A DNA stretch of 64,000 nucleotides from Methylophilaceae bacterium (GTDB taxonomy: Bacteria; Pseudomonadota; Gammaproteobacteria; Burkholderiales; Methylophilaceae): the NCBI GenBank assembly GCA_028122555.1, contig JAOHSH010000002.1, positions 1 to 64,000 of the forward strand, read 5' to 3'. The number at the start of each line of letters is the position of its first letter. The first letter of the stretch is position 1. The notes beneath the pieces were generated by a model that was given only the letters and a program-made list of their open reading frames with translations, searched no databases and was not told where the DNA came from. The position numbers and the translations under genes are program-made. Shown here one piece after another: positions 29,683 through 40,497 of this stretch.

Positions 29683-30018
29683 TCACAATTTTGCTAATTT
29701 TTTACTTCCACCAAATACATGAAAGTGAATATGGAAAACTTCTTGTCCACCACTTTTGCCAGAATTAATCATAACCCTAAATCCCTTTAAATTTGATTCT
29801 TTAGCCAGCTTTGGTGCTAATAATAACATCTTACTCAAAATGTTTTGGTGATCTAAATTACATTCCATTAAATTTACTATATGCTCTTTTGGAATTATTA
29901 AAAAATGAACTTTATCTATTGGATTAATATCTTTAAAAGCCAACATCTCCTCATCTTCATAAATTATTGTAGAAGGTATTTCTTTTTGAGAAATCTTACA
30001 GAATAAACAGTTATCCAT
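29683..30018 (-). CDS. hinT: HIT family purine nucleoside phosphoramidase
   Basis: HinT-type proteins hydrolyse AMP linked to amines or lysine. The 111-residue product has CLFCKI at its start and the histidine triad HIHFHVFGG near its end, preceded by INSGKSGGQEVFH. It lies 5 bases after hisE, the common place for this gene at the end of the his cluster in betaproteobacteria; its link to histidine synthesis is unknown. Confidence 0.93.
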   Translation of the reverse strand: MDNCLFCKISQKEIPSTIIYEDEEMLAFKDINPIDKVHFLIIPKEHIVNLMECNLDHQNILSKMLLLAPKLAKESNLKGFRVMINSGKSGGQEVFHIHFHVFGGSKKLAKL

Positions 30019-30023
30019 AGCTA

Positions 30024-30347
30024 TTATTTTTTCACTCTGTTATGTTTTTCTTCTATTCCTGATGTCCCTTCCCTTCTTTTTAATTCGTTAGTTATATCGT
30101 CAACAGTTAAATTCTTTTGTGATAATAAAACTAAACAATGGAACCATAGATCAGCAATTTCATGAACTAGTTGATCATCTCCTTCTGATTTAGCTGCATT
30201 TATAGTTTCTTCAGATTCTTCTGCAATCTTGCCTAAGATTTCATTTAATCCTTTTTGGTGAAGAAACGCCGTATAAGACATTTTAGGGTTTTCATTCTTC
30301 TTAGATTTAATAAGATTTAATAAACTCTCTAAATATTCATCTTTCAT
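30024..30347 (-). CDS. hisE: Phosphoribosyl-ATP pyrophosphatase
   Basis: HisE removes pyrophosphate from phosphoribosyl-ATP, the second step of histidine synthesis. The 107-residue product has the all-alpha NTP-pyrophosphatase metal site EESEETINAAKSE with EIADLWFHCLVLL. It overlaps hisI by 4 bases; the two are separate here, whereas enteric bacteria fuse them. Confidence 0.96.
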   Translation of the reverse strand: MKDEYLESLLNLIKSKKNENPKMSYTAFLHQKGLNEILGKIAEESEETINAAKSEGDDQLVHEIADLWFHCLVLLSQKNLTVDDITNELKRREGTSGIEEKHNRVKK

Positions 30348-30742
30348 TTTTTATCCTTATAAATTTCTTTAGGATCTTTAATAATCTTTTCGCAGTCATC
30401 TATTTTATTAGTTTTTAAATTTATTTTATTATAAAAACAACTCTCACGGCCAGTGTGGCAAGCTATTCCACCCTCTTGTTCAACTTTTATAAGTAAAACA
30501 TCATTGTCACAATCTAAGACCATATCTTTTATATTTTGATAATGTCCAGATTTTTCTCCTTTCAACCAAACCTGATTTCTTGAGCGAGACCAATAAATTG
30601 CTCTTTTTTGTCTTATAGACGCCTCAAGGGTTTCAAGATTCATCCATGCAAACATAATTATCTTGTTTGAAATTACATCCTGAACAATCACTGGTAACAA
30701 TCCATTAGAATCCCAACGAATTTTAGTTATCCAGCTATTCAT
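30344..30742 (-). CDS. hisI: Phosphoribosyl-AMP cyclohydrolase
   Basis: HisI opens the adenine ring of phosphoribosyl-AMP, the third histidine step. The 132-residue product has [30 protein letters not shown] and the metal-binding [22 protein letters not shown] with its cysteines. It overlaps hisF and hisE by 4 bases each, suggesting translational coupling. Confidence 0.97.
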   Translation of the reverse strand: MNSWITKIRWDSNGLLPVIVQDVISNKIIMFAWMNLETLEASIRQKRAIYWSRSRNQVWLKGEKSGHYQNIKDMVLDCDNDVLLIKVEQEGGIACHTGRESCFYNKINLKTNKIDDCEKIIKDPKEIYKDKK

Positions 30743-31497
30743 AATCTTATCTCTATATTATTTTCTATCATATATTGCTTTGCTTCTTTAATTGTAAATT
30801 CTCCATAATGAAAAATACTAGCTGCAAGGACAGCATCAGCACCACCATCTTTTACACCATCAACAAGATGTTGAAGATTTCCAACACCTCCGGATGCAAT
30901 GATCGGTACTTCAACAATATCGGAAATTATTTTCATCAATATATTATCAAAACCTTTTTTTGTACCATCTCTATCCATACTTGTAATAAGTAATTCTCCT
31001 GCTCCAAGCTCAGCCATTTTTTGAGCCCAACTTACAGCATCAATACCACTAGCTTTTCTTCCACCATGAGTAAAAACCTCCCAATGATCATCGACTTTTT
31101 TTGCATCTATTGCAACTACAATTGCTTGGGATCCAAAACGACTTGTAGACTCAGCAACCAAATCTGGATTTAAAATTGCTGATGTATTTATTCCTACTTT
31201 ATCTGCTCCTGCATTTAAAAGATTTCTAATATCTTCACAAGACCTTACTCCTCCTCCAACAGTTAATGGAATAAAAATTTGTTTTGCAACTTTCTCCACA
31301 ATATCAAACAAAAGTCCTCTATTATCAGAACTAGCAGTAATATCTAAAAAAGTTAATTCGTCAGCACCTTCTTCGTTATATCTTTTGGCAATTTCTACAG
31401 GGTCCCCTGCATCCTTTAATGCAATAAAATTAACTCCTTTCACAACTCGTCCATCATTTACATCAAGACATGGAATAATTCTTCTGGCTACACTCAT
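30739..31497 (-). CDS. hisF: Imidazole glycerol phosphate synthase subunit HisF
   Basis: HisF is the cyclase half of the HisH-HisF enzyme, forming imidazole glycerol phosphate and AICAR. The 252-residue (beta/alpha)8 barrel keeps the first catalytic Asp in [14 protein letters not shown] and phosphate-binding GGGVRS and ASGGVGN. It follows hisA by 2 bases. Confidence 0.98.
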   Translation of the reverse strand: MSVARRIIPCLDVNDGRVVKGVNFIALKDAGDPVEIAKRYNEEGADELTFLDITASSDNRGLLFDIVEKVAKQIFIPLTVGGGVRSCEDIRNLLNAGADKVGINTSAILNPDLVAESTSRFGSQAIVVAIDAKKVDDHWEVFTHGGRKASGIDAVSWAQKMAELGAGELLITSMDRDGTKKGFDNILMKIISDIVEVPIIASGGVGNLQHLVDGVKDGGADAVLAASIFHYGEFTIKEAKQYMIENNIEIRL

Positions 31498-31499
31498 AT

Positions 31500-32240
31500 T
31501 TATCCTGTTAAATGTTCAGCTAATTTAGTAGCTTCTTTAAAATCAAGGGTACCTTCATAAATAGCTGTTCCAGTTATAACGCCTCTGATACCAATATTTG
31601 AAACGTCACATAGCATTTCAATATCCTTTATATTTGAAACACCTCCACTAGCAATTACAGGTATTTTTAAAGATTCTGATAATTTTACTGTTGCTTCAAT
31701 ATTTACGCCCTTCATCATCCCATCTCGACCAATATCAGTATAAATAATTGACTCCACCCCATATTCTTCGAATTTTTGTGCTAAATCAATTACATTATGA
31801 CCTGTAAGTTTTTCCCAACCATTAATTGCAACATCTCCATCTTTTGCATCTAATCCAACAATAATTTGACCAGGGAATGCATAACAAGCCTCATGCAAAA
31901 ATCCAGGATTAGTAACAGCTGCTGTTCCTATAATTATTGAATCAACACCAATATTTAAGAAATTTTCAACAGTATCTAAATTTCGGATACCTCCTCCCAA
32001 TTGGATGGGTATGTTATTACCAACTTCAGATACAATTGCTCTAACCGCATCATCATTAATTGGCTTGCCTGCAAAAGCTCCATCAAGATCGACCAAATGT
32101 AACCTTTTTGCTCCAAGATTCACCCATTTCCTTGCCATTTCAGCTGGGTTTTCCGAAAAGATAGTTGATTGATCCATTTGTCCTTGTTTCAATCTAACGC
32201 ACTTGCCTTCTTTAAGATCTATTGCTGGGATAATTATCAT
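31500..32240 (-). CDS. hisA: ProFAR isomerase
   Basis: HisA is the Amadori isomerase that produces the substrate of HisF. The 246-residue barrel, related to HisF, has [36 protein letters not shown] and ASGGVSN. Both catalytic aspartates are in place. It lies 9 bases after hisH. Confidence 0.98.
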   Translation of the reverse strand: MIIIPAIDLKEGKCVRLKQGQMDQSTIFSENPAEMARKWVNLGAKRLHLVDLDGAFAGKPINDDAVRAIVSEVGNNIPIQLGGGIRNLDTVENFLNIGVDSIIIGTAAVTNPGFLHEACYAFPGQIIVGLDAKDGDVAINGWEKLTGHNVIDLAQKFEEYGVESIIYTDIGRDGMMKGVNIEATVKLSESLKIPVIASGGVSNIKDIEMLCDVSNIGIRGVITGTAIYEGTLDFKEATKLAEHLTG

Positions 32241-32249
32241 AATTTAAAA

Positions 32250-32867
32250 TTAAATGTTCCATGAGATAAAATTTTTCAATAATTGCAATCCTAATTTAGA
32301 ACTTTTCTCAGGATGAAACTGCACGGCAAAAACATTATCTTTAGCAATTGCACATGTAAATTCTTCTCCGTGAGTTGAGGTTGCCATCACTAAGTTTTTA
32401 TTTGCAACCTCGGCATAAAAACTATGAACAAAATAAAATCTACTGTCTGAATCTATTTTATTCCACAAGGGGTGAGAAGTTGATAAATGAACTTTATTCC
32501 AGCCCATATGGGGTATTTTTATTCTTTCATTTTTATTTAATTGAAAACGTTTTACAGCTCCTGGTAATAAACCGAAACCCTCTACATCGCCTTCTTCACT
32601 TGTTTCAAAAAGCATCTGGAGACCTAAACAAATACCTAAAAAAGGTTTTTCCTTTGCAGCTTCAATTACTGCTCCTTTAAGTCCTCTTTTATTTAGTTGC
32701 AAAATGCAATCAGGCATTGCTCCTTGTCCAGGAAAAATAACTTTATCTGCCTTAGAAACAATATCTGGGTCACTAGTAACAATTGATTTCGTTTGAGGTG
32801 ATATAAAACTAACAGCATTATGGACTGATTTTAAGTTACCTATTCCATAATCGATAATTGCAATCAT
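32250..32867 (-). CDS. hisH: Imidazole glycerol phosphate synthase subunit HisH
   Basis: HisH is the glutaminase that supplies ammonia to HisF. The 205-residue product is a class I amidotransferase with oxyanion strand FPGQGAM, nucleophile Cys in FLGICLGLQML, and the His-Glu pair in AVQFHPEKSS. It follows hisB by 26 bases. Confidence 0.97.
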   Translation of the reverse strand: MIAIIDYGIGNLKSVHNAVSFISPQTKSIVTSDPDIVSKADKVIFPGQGAMPDCILQLNKRGLKGAVIEAAKEKPFLGICLGLQMLFETSEEGDVEGFGLLPGAVKRFQLNKNERIKIPHMGWNKVHLSTSHPLWNKIDSDSRFYFVHSFYAEVANKNLVMATSTHGEEFTCAIAKDNVFAVQFHPEKSSKLGLQLLKNFISWNI

Positions 32868-32893
32868 AAATTAAATTTAAAAAATCTTATATA

Positions 32894-33484
32894 TTAAAGA
32901 GAGCCTTTAGTCGAGGGCATGACACCTTCTATTTTTTCATCTAATTCCACAGCCACCCTTAATGCCCTTCCAAAAGCTTTAAAGATAGTTTCAGCTTGAT
33001 GATGGGAATTCTCACCCTTTATATTATCAATATGTAGTGTAATATTTGCATGATTAATAAATCCCTGAAAAAACTCATGGATTAGATCAACATCAAATTC
33101 TCCAACCCTAGATCTAGTAAATTCTGCATTTAATTCTAATCCTGGTCTTCCTGATATATCTAATACAACTCTTGATAATGCTTCATCTAGTGGAACATAA
33201 GCATGCCCATATCGACGAATACCTAATTTATCTCCTATTGCTTTATCAAATGCTTGGCCTAAAGTAATCCCTATATCTTCTACCGTATGATGCGCATCAA
33301 TATGAAGATCACCTTTAGCTTTAATCTTTAAATCAAATAATCCATGCCTTGAAATTTGTTCAAGCATATGGTCTAAAAAACCAATGCCAGTATCTAAATC
33401 TGATGTTCCGTTACCATCGATATCAATCTCTATATTAATATCGGTTTCTTTAGTTTTTCTTGAGACATTTGCTTTACGTTTCAT
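32894..33484 (-). CDS. hisB: Imidazoleglycerol-phosphate dehydratase (monofunctional)
   Basis: HisB dehydrates imidazole glycerol phosphate with a di-manganese site. The 196-residue product has [25 protein letters not shown] and [18 protein letters not shown] start at the ATG at 33484 ([16 protein letters not shown]), which aligns with family starts; the track's extra 23 codons overlap the DUF2256 gene. No clear Shine-Dalgarno is visible. The enteric N-terminal phosphatase domain is absent, so histidinol-phosphate phosphatase must be encoded elsewhere. Confidence 0.96.
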   Translation of the reverse strand: MKRKANVSRKTKETDINIEIDIDGNGTSDLDTGIGFLDHMLEQISRHGLFDLKIKAKGDLHIDAHHTVEDIGITLGQAFDKAIGDKLGIRRYGHAYVPLDEALSRVVLDISGRPGLELNAEFTRSRVGEFDVDLIHEFFQGFINHANITLHIDNIKGENSHHQAETIFKAFGRALRVAVELDEKIEGVMPSTKGSL

Positions 33485-33509
33485 ACTAGTAATTTTATCA
33501 TGAGTTTGA

Positions 33510-33638
33510 CTAATTTGACCTTCTACAACGTTCTGAACAATACTTAACTTCATCCCAGACTTTTTCCCATTTTTTTCTCCAAGTAAATGGTTTTTTACAT
33601 TCTTTACATAGTTTTGTATCTAGGTGTTCTTTTTTCAT
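33510..33638 (-). CDS. DUF2256 family zinc-ribbon-like small protein (missed by ORF track)
   Basis: This 42-codon gene fills the gap between hisC and hisB. It reads [20 protein letters not shown] followed by [11 protein letters not shown], the core pattern of DUF2256 proteins, with CxxC (11, 14) and CxxxC (34, 38) pairs likely to bind zinc. Its ATG overlaps the hisC stop in TAATG, implying translational coupling. Function is unknown. It is too short for the track but has clear family character. Confidence 0.88.
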   Translation of the reverse strand: MKKEHLDTKLCKECKKPFTWRKKWEKVWDEVKYCSERCRRSN

Positions 33639-34696
33639 TAAATTATCTGTTTTAGGATAGAAACAAGTTTGTGCATATCTTCCATTGCACCAATAGTAAC
33701 TCTTAAGTATTGCGAAATTCTTTCTGGTTTTTCAAAATGACGAACTAATACTCCTAATTCTCTTAATTTTTTAACAATAATAATTGCATCTTTTGATTTA
33801 TGTTTAGTAAATATAAAATTCGCTCCTGAGGGAAGAGTCTCAAAGTCCATTGAAAGTAACTCTTTTTCTAAAAATGTTCTTGCTTTAATAATCTTAGTTG
33901 TAGTTAAATTAAAATATTTAAGATCTTTTATTGCTTCAATACCTGCTGCTTGTGCTAGCCGATCAATAGGATAAGAATTAAAACTATTTTTTACTCGATT
34001 AAGTGCGTTAATTAAATTTTCATCTGCAAAAGCACATCCCAATCTCATACCAGCTAACGATCTTGATTTTGAAAATGATTGAGTTATTACTAAATTTTTA
34101 TATTTATTCACTAATGTTATGGCCGAATCTGTTCCGAAATCAACGTAAGCTTCATCAACTACAACAACACTTTCTTGGTTTAGTTTTAATAAATTTTCAA
34201 TATCAACTATTTTTTTTGGGATTCCTGTAGGAGCATTTGGATTAGGAAAAATAATGCCACCGTTATTAATTAAATAATCTTTTAGGTTTATATTGAATTT
34301 TTTATCCAACGGGATTCTTGTATATTCAATATCATAGAGACTGCAATAAGCTGGGTAAAAACTATAAGTAATATCAGGAAATAAAACAGGGGCTTCTTTT
34401 TTTAAAAGAGCTAAGAAAATAAATGCAAGAATTTCATCTGAACCATTACCAACAAATATATTGGATTTTGATAAACTGTAATGGTTTGCTAGTGTAATTT
34501 TTAAATCATCACTTTCTGGATCTGGATACAATTTAAGACTTTCTATAACTTTCAATTTAATAGCATCTAAGACTCTAGTGCTTGGGCTATAAGGATTTTC
34601 ATTAGTATTTAATTTAAGTAGGATATTATCTTTTGGTTGTTCGCCAGGCGTATATGGAGTTAATCTATTAACAATATCACTCCAAAATTTACTCAT
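33638..34696 (-). CDS. hisC: Histidinol-phosphate aminotransferase
   Basis: HisC is a PLP enzyme that transaminates imidazole acetol phosphate. The 352-residue product has [30 protein letters not shown] and the PLP lysine in [17 protein letters not shown] start at the ATG at 34696 ([15 protein letters not shown]), which overlaps the hisD stop by 8 bases; the track's longer start runs 26 codons back into hisD. Confidence 0.96.
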   Translation of the reverse strand: MSKFWSDIVNRLTPYTPGEQPKDNILLKLNTNENPYSPSTRVLDAIKLKVIESLKLYPDPESDDLKITLANHYSLSKSNIFVGNGSDEILAFIFLALLKKEAPVLFPDITYSFYPAYCSLYDIEYTRIPLDKKFNINLKDYLINNGGIIFPNPNAPTGIPKKIVDIENLLKLNQESVVVVDEAYVDFGTDSAITLVNKYKNLVITQSFSKSRSLAGMRLGCAFADENLINALNRVKNSFNSYPIDRLAQAAGIEAIKDLKYFNLTTTKIIKARTFLEKELLSMDFETLPSGANFIFTKHKSKDAIIIVKKLRELGVLVRHFEKPERISQYLRVTIGAMEDMHKLVSILKQII

Positions 34697-35996
34697 TGTT
34701 TCTAATAATCCTATATTTTGCAGATTCTGAATGTGCATGCAAACCCTCATCTTCCGCAAGAGATGATGCAACATGTCCTAATTGACTTGCAGTTTCTGAA
34801 GACAAATTAATTAAACTAGATCTTTTTTGAAAGTCATAAACACCTAAAGGAGATGAAAATCTAGCTGTTCCTGATGTTGGTAAAACGTGGTTTGGACCTG
34901 CACAATAATCCCCGACTGCTTCACAAGTATTTTTACCCATAAAAATTGCCCCCGCATGATTGATATCTTTTAATAACTCTTCAGGGAATTCAACTGAAAG
35001 CTCAAGATGCTCGGGAGCTATATAATCTGATATTGCAGCTGCTTCTTTTAGATCCTTGGCAAGAATAAAAATTCCTCTACTCTGTAAAGAAGAAATAATT
35101 ACGTCTTTTCTAGTCATGCCATCAATTAATTTATCAATACTGGTCATAACTAAATTTACAAAATTTGGATCTGTAGCAATTAAGATTGATTGAGATAATT
35201 CATCATGCTCCGCTTGAGAAAATAGATCCATTGCAATCCAGTCAGGGTTTGTTTTTCCATCACAAATAATAGTTATCTCTGAGGGTCCTGCAATCATATC
35301 TATTCCTACAGTTCCAAATACCCTTCTCTTCGCCTCAGCTACATAAGCGTTTCCTGGGCCAACAATTTTATCAACTCTTGGTATCGTTTCAGTTCCAAAA
35401 GCTAGAGCAGCTATTGCTTGTGCACCACCTATTGTAAAAACTCTATCAACTTTTGCTATTTTTGCAGCAGCTAAAACTAAATCATTTTTTTCGCCATTTG
35501 GTGTCGGAACCACCATAACCAAATCTTTTACTCCAGCAATCTTTGCAGGTATAGCATTCATTAAAACTGAAGAGGGGTAAGCTGCTTTCCCTCCTGGAAC
35601 GTATAAACCTACACGATCTAAAGGGGATATTTTTTGTCCATAAGTCGAGTCATACTTATCTTTATATGACCAAGATTCAGTTTTTTGTTTTAGATGGAAC
35701 TCTTTAATTCTTTCTGCAGAAAGTTCTAGAAATCCTTTTGTTTCATGTGGAATTCTATTTAATGATTCTATTAATTCTTCTTGAACTATTTCTAGACTTT
35801 GCAAGCTGTTAGTATTTACTCGATCAAATTTCTTCGTATACTCTAAAACAGCTTTATCACCATGAAGTTTAACTTGGTTAATAATATTATTAGTAGTTTT
35901 AATAATTTCTTCATTATCAATAGCTGCAAAAGTCAAGAGGCCCTTTAGCTCTGATAAAAAATTATTATCAGTTGATTTTAATCTTTTAATATCCAC
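34689..35996 (-). CDS. hisD: Histidinol dehydrogenase
   Basis: HisD catalyses the last two oxidations to histidine with zinc and NAD+. The 435-residue product has [21 protein letters not shown], the zinc and catalytic region [10 protein letters not shown] and EHLE, and [18 protein letters not shown]. Length is normal. It lies 3 bases after hisG. Confidence 0.98.
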   Translation of the reverse strand: MDIKRLKSTDNNFLSELKGLLTFAAIDNEEIIKTTNNIINQVKLHGDKAVLEYTKKFDRVNTNSLQSLEIVQEELIESLNRIPHETKGFLELSAERIKEFHLKQKTESWSYKDKYDSTYGQKISPLDRVGLYVPGGKAAYPSSVLMNAIPAKIAGVKDLVMVVPTPNGEKNDLVLAAAKIAKVDRVFTIGGAQAIAALAFGTETIPRVDKIVGPGNAYVAEAKRRVFGTVGIDMIAGPSEITIICDGKTNPDWIAMDLFSQAEHDELSQSILIATDPNFVNLVMTSIDKLIDGMTRKDVIISSLQSRGIFILAKDLKEAAAISDYIAPEHLELSVEFPEELLKDINHAGAIFMGKNTCEAVGDYCAGPNHVLPTSGTARFSSPLGVYDFQKRSSLINLSSETASQLGHVASSLAEDEGLHAHSESAKYRIIRNNE

Positions 35997-35999
35997 GAT

Positions 36000-36638
36000 T
36001 TAATTTAAAATTGCATTTGAAAATTTATCAATCATTGGCTGAAGAATTTCTCTATTATTCTTTAAAGAAGCTTTATTTACTATTAGCCTAGAACTAATAT
36101 CTCCTATTTCTTCAACTGCTTCTAGTTGGTTAGCCTCTAAAGTCTTTCCTGAACTTACTAAATCTACAATTACATCTGATAAACCTACAATAGGCGCAAG
36201 CTCCATAGACCCATATAATTTAATTAAATCTATATGTAAACCTTTTTGAGCAAAGTGTTTTCTTGCGACATCAATATACTTTGAAGCAACTCTTAAGCGT
36301 TTACCTTTTTTTATATTTTCTTTGTAATTAAAATCTTTTCTACAGGCAACCATCATCTTACATTTAGCAATATTTAAATTTAATGGTTGATAAAGCCCAA
36401 CTCCCTTATATTCATCTAAAATATCTTTACCTGCAATCCCTAAATCAGCTCCACCCCATTCAACATAAGTAGGAACATCTGAAGCACGAACTATAATAAG
36501 CTGAATTTTTTCATCATTTGTTTTTAAAACTAATTTTCGTGAAGTTTCTGGATCTTCTTCACAATAAATTCCAGCAGAATTAAGAATTGGCATAGTCTCA
36601 GAAAAGATTCTTCCCTTTGATAAAGCAATTGTAATCAT
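36000..36638 (-). CDS. hisG: ATP phosphoribosyltransferase, short form
   Basis: HisG commits PRPP and ATP to histidine synthesis. The 212-residue product has [25 protein letters not shown] and the PRPP-binding [15 protein letters not shown]. It lacks the C-terminal regulatory domain of long HisG. Short HisG enzymes are known to need the HisZ partner; no hisZ lies in this window, so it must be elsewhere. It follows murA by 1 base, so his may be transcribed with the upstream cell-envelope genes. Confidence 0.97.
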   Translation of the reverse strand: MITIALSKGRIFSETMPILNSAGIYCEEDPETSRKLVLKTNDEKIQLIIVRASDVPTYVEWGGADLGIAGKDILDEYKGVGLYQPLNLNIAKCKMMVACRKDFNYKENIKKGKRLRVASKYIDVARKHFAQKGLHIDLIKLYGSMELAPIVGLSDVIVDLVSSGKTLEANQLEAVEEIGDISSRLIVNKASLKNNREILQPMIDKFSNAILN

Positions 36639-36639
36639 T

Positions 36640-37908
36640 TTAGCTAACCCTCTCTATATGTGCTCCAATTTGGTTAAATTTCTTTTCTAAATTCTCATAG
36701 CCTCTATCTAAGTGATAAATTCTATCAATTACAGTAGTACCCTTAGCAGATAAAGCAGCAAGGACTAATGACGCAGACGCTCTTAAATCTGTTGCCATAA
36801 CACTTGCGCCCTCTAGAACTTTACCACCTCTTGAAACTGCTAGATTTTGATTTATAACAATATCAGCCCCCATTCTAATTAACTCTTGAACATGCATAAA
36901 CCTATTTTCAAAAATAGTTTCTTTTATTTTGCTAACACCCTCCGCAACTGTATTTAATGCCATAAATTGTGCTTGCATATCAGTTGGAAACCCTGGGTAA
37001 GGAGCTGTTTCAAGATTTACAGATTTTAACTTACCGTTACTTTTAATACTAACAATATTATCTGTCTTGATAACATCAACTCCCGCTTCTTTAAGTTTAC
37101 TTATAACCGAGGTCATTTTATCTGACTCAACTCCAATACAATTTATTTCTCCTGCTGTCATAGCAGCAGCTACCATATAAGTCCCTGCTTCGATACGATC
37201 AAAAATTATCGAATGTTCTGCACCATTTAATTCATCTACTCCTTCAATTGTAATTATAGCAGTCCCTAACCCCTTAATAATTGCTCCCATCTTGACTAAA
37301 CAATTACCTAAATCGATAACTTCAGGTTCTTTTGCACAATTTTTAAGTATGGTAACTCCATTAGCTAGACATGCTGCCATCATTAAATTCTCAGTACCAG
37401 TCACAGTAACTTGACTCATAGAAATTTCAGCTCCAATTAATCTATTGTTAGGCAGATGCTCGGTAGATGCAACTATATCTCCAGATTCATTTTTAATTTT
37501 AGCTCCCATTGCTTCGAAACCTTTAATATGGATATCAACAGGTCTAGAACCAATTGCGCAACCTCCGGGACGAGCAACCCTTGCGTGTCCAAATCTTGAA
37601 AGCAGAGGACCTAAAACAAGTATAGATGCTCTCATTGTTTTAACTAAATCATAAGGTGCATGAAAATCTTTTATGTTACGAGCTTTTAGAGTAAGTAAAG
37701 AATCGGTCTTTAGTATTTCTACACCCATAGAAAACAATAGTTTCTCAGTTGTATTTATATCAAAAAGATTGGGAACATTTTTTAATTTTAATGCTTCTTT
37801 AGATAACAAAGAAGCAATCAAGATAGGTAAAGCAGCATTTTTAGCCCCGGAGATATAAACATCGCCATATAGCTTTCTTTGACCATTTATTATAAGTTTA
37901 TCCAACAA
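36640..37908 (-). CDS. murA: UDP-N-acetylglucosamine 1-carboxyvinyltransferase
   Basis: MurA makes the first committed peptidoglycan precursor in the cytoplasm. The 422-residue product has [10 protein letters not shown] with the catalytic lysine and [15 protein letters not shown] with the cysteine attacked by fosfomycin. Two repeated inside-out barrel halves are complete. It is contiguous with grxD upstream and hisG downstream, a betaproteobacterial arrangement. Confidence 0.98.
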   Translation of the reverse strand: MLDKLIINGQRKLYGDVYISGAKNAALPILIASLLSKEALKLKNVPNLFDINTTEKLLFSMGVEILKTDSLLTLKARNIKDFHAPYDLVKTMRASILVLGPLLSRFGHARVARPGGCAIGSRPVDIHIKGFEAMGAKIKNESGDIVASTEHLPNNRLIGAEISMSQVTVTGTENLMMAACLANGVTILKNCAKEPEVIDLGNCLVKMGAIIKGLGTAIITIEGVDELNGAEHSIIFDRIEAGTYMVAAAMTAGEINCIGVESDKMTSVISKLKEAGVDVIKTDNIVSIKSNGKLKSVNLETAPYPGFPTDMQAQFMALNTVAEGVSKIKETIFENRFMHVQELIRMGADIVINQNLAVSRGGKVLEGASVMATDLRASASLVLAALSAKGTTVIDRIYHLDRGYENLEKKFNQIGAHIERVS

Positions 37909-38229
37909 CTAGCCCTGCGATATGAGTTTAGTAAGCTCCCCAGATTCATACATTTCTTTTATGATATCTGCTCCTCCGACAAACTCTCCTTTTACATAAA
38001 GCTGAGGAATTGTTGGCCAATTTGAAAAAATCTTTATACCTTCTCGTATATCAGGATCCTGCAATACGTCGCATGTTTCATATTTTGAACCACATGCATC
38101 TAGAACCTGGCAGGCTAAGCTTGAGAATCCACATTGAGGAAACTTAGGATTACCTTTCATAAAAAGAAGTATTTCATTCTCATCAATTAATTGTTTAATT
38201 TTTAAATTATCATCCATTATTTTCTCCAT
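37909..38229 (-). CDS. grxD: Monothiol glutaredoxin, Grx4 type
   Basis: Grx4-type glutaredoxins carry a 2Fe-2S cluster and work with BolA proteins in iron-sulfur trafficking. The 106-residue product has the single-cysteine CGFS active site, WPTIPQLYVKGEFVGGADI and a normal length. It lies 6 bases downstream of a bolA-family gene, its known protein partner. The first ATG or the one four codons later could be used. Confidence 0.94.
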   Translation of the reverse strand: MEKIMDDNLKIKQLIDENEILLFMKGNPKFPQCGFSSLACQVLDACGSKYETCDVLQDPDIREGIKIFSNWPTIPQLYVKGEFVGGADIIKEMYESGELTKLISQG

Positions 38230-38235
38230 TATTCA

Positions 38236-38475
38236 TTAATTATTTCTCCATTGTTCTGGTGTTAATGTTTTTATAGATAAAGCATGAATCTCTTGTTTCA
38301 TCATTCCTTCTAGAGCTTCATAAACTATTTGATGTTGTTTTATCATAGATTTATCTATAAAAAGGGGGCTAACAATAATTGCTTCAAAGTGAGTTCCATC
38401 GTCTCCTTTAACTTGAATAAAATCACAATCTAAATTTTTAGCAATAATATCTTTTATTTGATCTGGAAGTAACAT
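38236..38475 (-). CDS. BolA/IbaG family protein
   Basis: BolA-family proteins bind monothiol glutaredoxins and share their iron-sulfur cluster. The 79-residue product has the compact class II KH-like pattern: GDDGTHFEAIIVSPLF, then RQ-like IKQHQIVYEAL and HALSIKTLTPEQW. Its small size and place beside murA match IbaG (YrbA) rather than full-length BolA. It begins directly after the ABC permease gene. Confidence 0.9.
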   Translation of the reverse strand: MLLPDQIKDIIAKNLDCDFIQVKGDDGTHFEAIIVSPLFIDKSMIKQHQIVYEALEGMMKQEIHALSIKTLTPEQWRNN

Positions 38476-39252
38476 TTATCCCCTTAGTTTATAACCAGAT
38501 TTTAGCATTTGTATCGTAAAATAAGACAAGACAATAAAAAATAAAATAACAATACTTAAACTAAGATAAGGTGATACGTCAGATTGGCCAAAAAACCCAT
38601 ACCTAAAACCATCAATCATATAAAAAAACGGATTTAATTGTGACACTTTTTGCCAAGATGCAGGCAATGAATGAATTGAATAAAATACTCCAGATAGCAT
38701 TGACAAGGGCATAATTACAAAATTTCCAAAGGCTGCCATTTGATCAAATCGATCTGACCAAACTCCAGCGATTATTCCAAATGCTCCCATAAGACCTCCT
38801 CCAAAAATAGCAAATAAAAATACTATCCAAGGGTGCTCTATAGGCAAATCAACATATAAAATAGCAATTAAATAAATACAAATACCTACAAATATACCTC
38901 TTGCTATTGATGAAACAAGAAACGCAAAAAATAACTGAATGTAACTTAAAGGGGTTAATAGAAGAAAAACAATATTCCCCATTACTTTTGATTGAATTAA
39001 GCTTGACGAGCTATTAGAAAAGGCATTTTGTAAAAGAGACATCATAATTAATCCAGGAATTAAAAAGGCCATATAAGGAACCCCTTCATATACTTCGAGA
39101 CGACTATCTAGGACGTGAGAAAAGATTAATAGATATAATATTCCTGTAATTACAGGTGCAGCAACAGTTTGAAAAGCCACACGCCAAAATCTAAGGAGTT
39201 CTTTCTTTAAAAGTGTCCATGTTCCTAAAAATTGATTTCTCAAACTATTCAT
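38476..39252 (-). CDS. ABC-2 type transporter permease
   Basis: This 258-residue inner-membrane protein is the permease half of an ABC-2 type exporter, close in kind to E. coli YadH. Six hydrophobic segments are visible, and the FLIPGLIMMSLLQNAF and PLSMLSGVFYSIHSLPASW stretches are typical of the family. It follows its ATPase by 1 base. Location beside Mla suggests an envelope role, but the substrate is not known. Confidence 0.9.
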   Translation of the reverse strand: MNSLRNQFLGTWTLLKKELLRFWRVAFQTVAAPVITGILYLLIFSHVLDSRLEVYEGVPYMAFLIPGLIMMSLLQNAFSNSSSSLIQSKVMGNIVFLLLTPLSYIQLFFAFLVSSIARGIFVGICIYLIAILYVDLPIEHPWIVFLFAIFGGGLMGAFGIIAGVWSDRFDQMAAFGNFVIMPLSMLSGVFYSIHSLPASWQKVSQLNPFFYMIDGFRYGFFGQSDVSPYLSLSIVILFFIVLSYFTIQMLKSGYKLRG

Positions 39253-39253
39253 A

Positions 39254-40171
39254 CTAATTTTTATTCCCCGTTAGTTTCAAGAAAACATTTTCTAGGTCTT
39301 GATCTACAGTTTCCATATCCAGTATCTCTATAGATTCTTTATTTAATGCTGCAATAATTTTACTAATATCAGTAATTTTTTTTAACTCAAAAGTATAAAA
39401 TTCATTATCAACTGAAAAATTTATTTCTTTAATGCTACTTGGTAATTTAAATAATTTTTTTGCGGAAAGTCTAAGTTTCAAATTTTTTGCAGCAAATTTT
39501 TTCAAAAGATTAGTAGTTGTATCTAAAGCAACTAATCTACCAGCTCTCAGCATAGCCACTCTATTGCATAGAGCCTCTGCTTCCTCTAGATAGTGTGTGG
39601 TTAATACAATTGTATGCCCTTCATTATTTAATTCTTTAATGAAATCCCATAATTTCTGTCTCAGCTCAACATCAACACCAGCAGTTGGCTCATCTAAAAC
39701 AATTATAGGTGGCCTATGAACCAATGCTTGAGCAATTAATGCTCTTCTTTTCATACCTCCGGATAACATTCTCATATTAGTAGAGGCTTTTGCTGACAAA
39801 TCTAAACGTTCGATAATTTCATCAACCCAAATATCATTAGTTTTTCCTTTGCCAAAATAACCTGCCTGAAAACGAAGCATCTCTCTTAAATTAAAGAATG
39901 GATCAAAAACTAATTCTTGAGGAACAATCCCTAGAGAATGTCTAGCATTTTGATAATCTTTAACAACATCAAATCCCATTGCTGATATAGATCCAGATGT
40001 TGGTCTGACTAATCCAGCTAGCATATTAATTAAAGTTGACTTACCTGCCCCGTTTGGCCCAAGTAAACCAAAAAACTCTCCCTCCTCAATTGACAAAGTA
40101 ATCCCATTAACAGCTTTTAATTGACCATAATTTTTCTTAACACTCTTAAATGCAATAGCTTTTTTCATCAA
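39254..40171 (-). CDS. ABC-2 type transporter ATP-binding protein
   Basis: This 305-residue ATPase has Walker A GPNGAGKST, signature LSGGMKRR, Walker B IIVLDEPTAG and the switch His in TTHYLEEAE. The ~80 residues after the ATPase domain match the drug-type/YadG subfamily C-terminal region. It pairs with the following permease. It is separated from mlaB by 44 AT-rich bases with no recognised element. Confidence 0.94.
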   Translation of the reverse strand: MMKKAIAFKSVKKNYGQLKAVNGITLSIEEGEFFGLLGPNGAGKSTLINMLAGLVRPTSGSISAMGFDVVKDYQNARHSLGIVPQELVFDPFFNLREMLRFQAGYFGKGKTNDIWVDEIIERLDLSAKASTNMRMLSGGMKRRALIAQALVHRPPIIVLDEPTAGVDVELRQKLWDFIKELNNEGHTIVLTTHYLEEAEALCNRVAMLRAGRLVALDTTTNLLKKFAAKNLKLRLSAKKLFKLPSSIKEINFSVDNEFYTFELKKITDISKIIAALNKESIEILDMETVDQDLENVFLKLTGNKN

Positions 40172-40215
40172 ATTCTTAATTGATCTCTTATTTTTTTTGT
40201 ATATTGAAAATAATA

Positions 40216-40497
40216 TTATGAAATAAATTTTTCTACGCCATAAAGCTTGGCTAGACTTTCTAGATTAGATGGAGTATTTTTTATTCTCACAGTTTTGTTA
40301 TATTTTTTAGCTTGTCGTTTCCATTCAAATATTAATCCTAGCAATGATGTATCTACTTCTTCGACCTGAATTAAGTCAATTAAAACAGAATTTTTCCATT
40401 CATAGCCTATTGTTAATTCCATAATACTAGGTGCTTGAATTAAAGTAATATCACCTTTCATAATCCAATTTGTATTTTGAAACTCTATTGAATTCAC
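40216..40497 (-). CDS. mlaB: Mla system STAS-domain protein MlaB
   Basis: MlaB binds and stabilises the MlaF ATPase of the phospholipid transport complex. The 93-residue product is a single STAS-like domain (LIDLIQVEEVDTSLLGLIFEW). The family is weakly conserved, so the call leans on its position, overlapping mlaC by 4 bases at the end of mlaFEDCB. Confidence 0.87.
   Translation of the reverse strand: MNSIEFQNTNWIMKGDITLIQAPSIMELTIGYEWKNSVLIDLIQVEEVDTSLLGLIFEWKRQAKKYNKTVRIKNTPSNLESLAKLYGVEKFIS

Noticed and set aside
33485-33553. Extended hisB start in the ORF track
   Set aside because: The extension overlaps the DUF2256 gene in another frame and does not resemble HisB; the ATG at 33484 aligns with the family.
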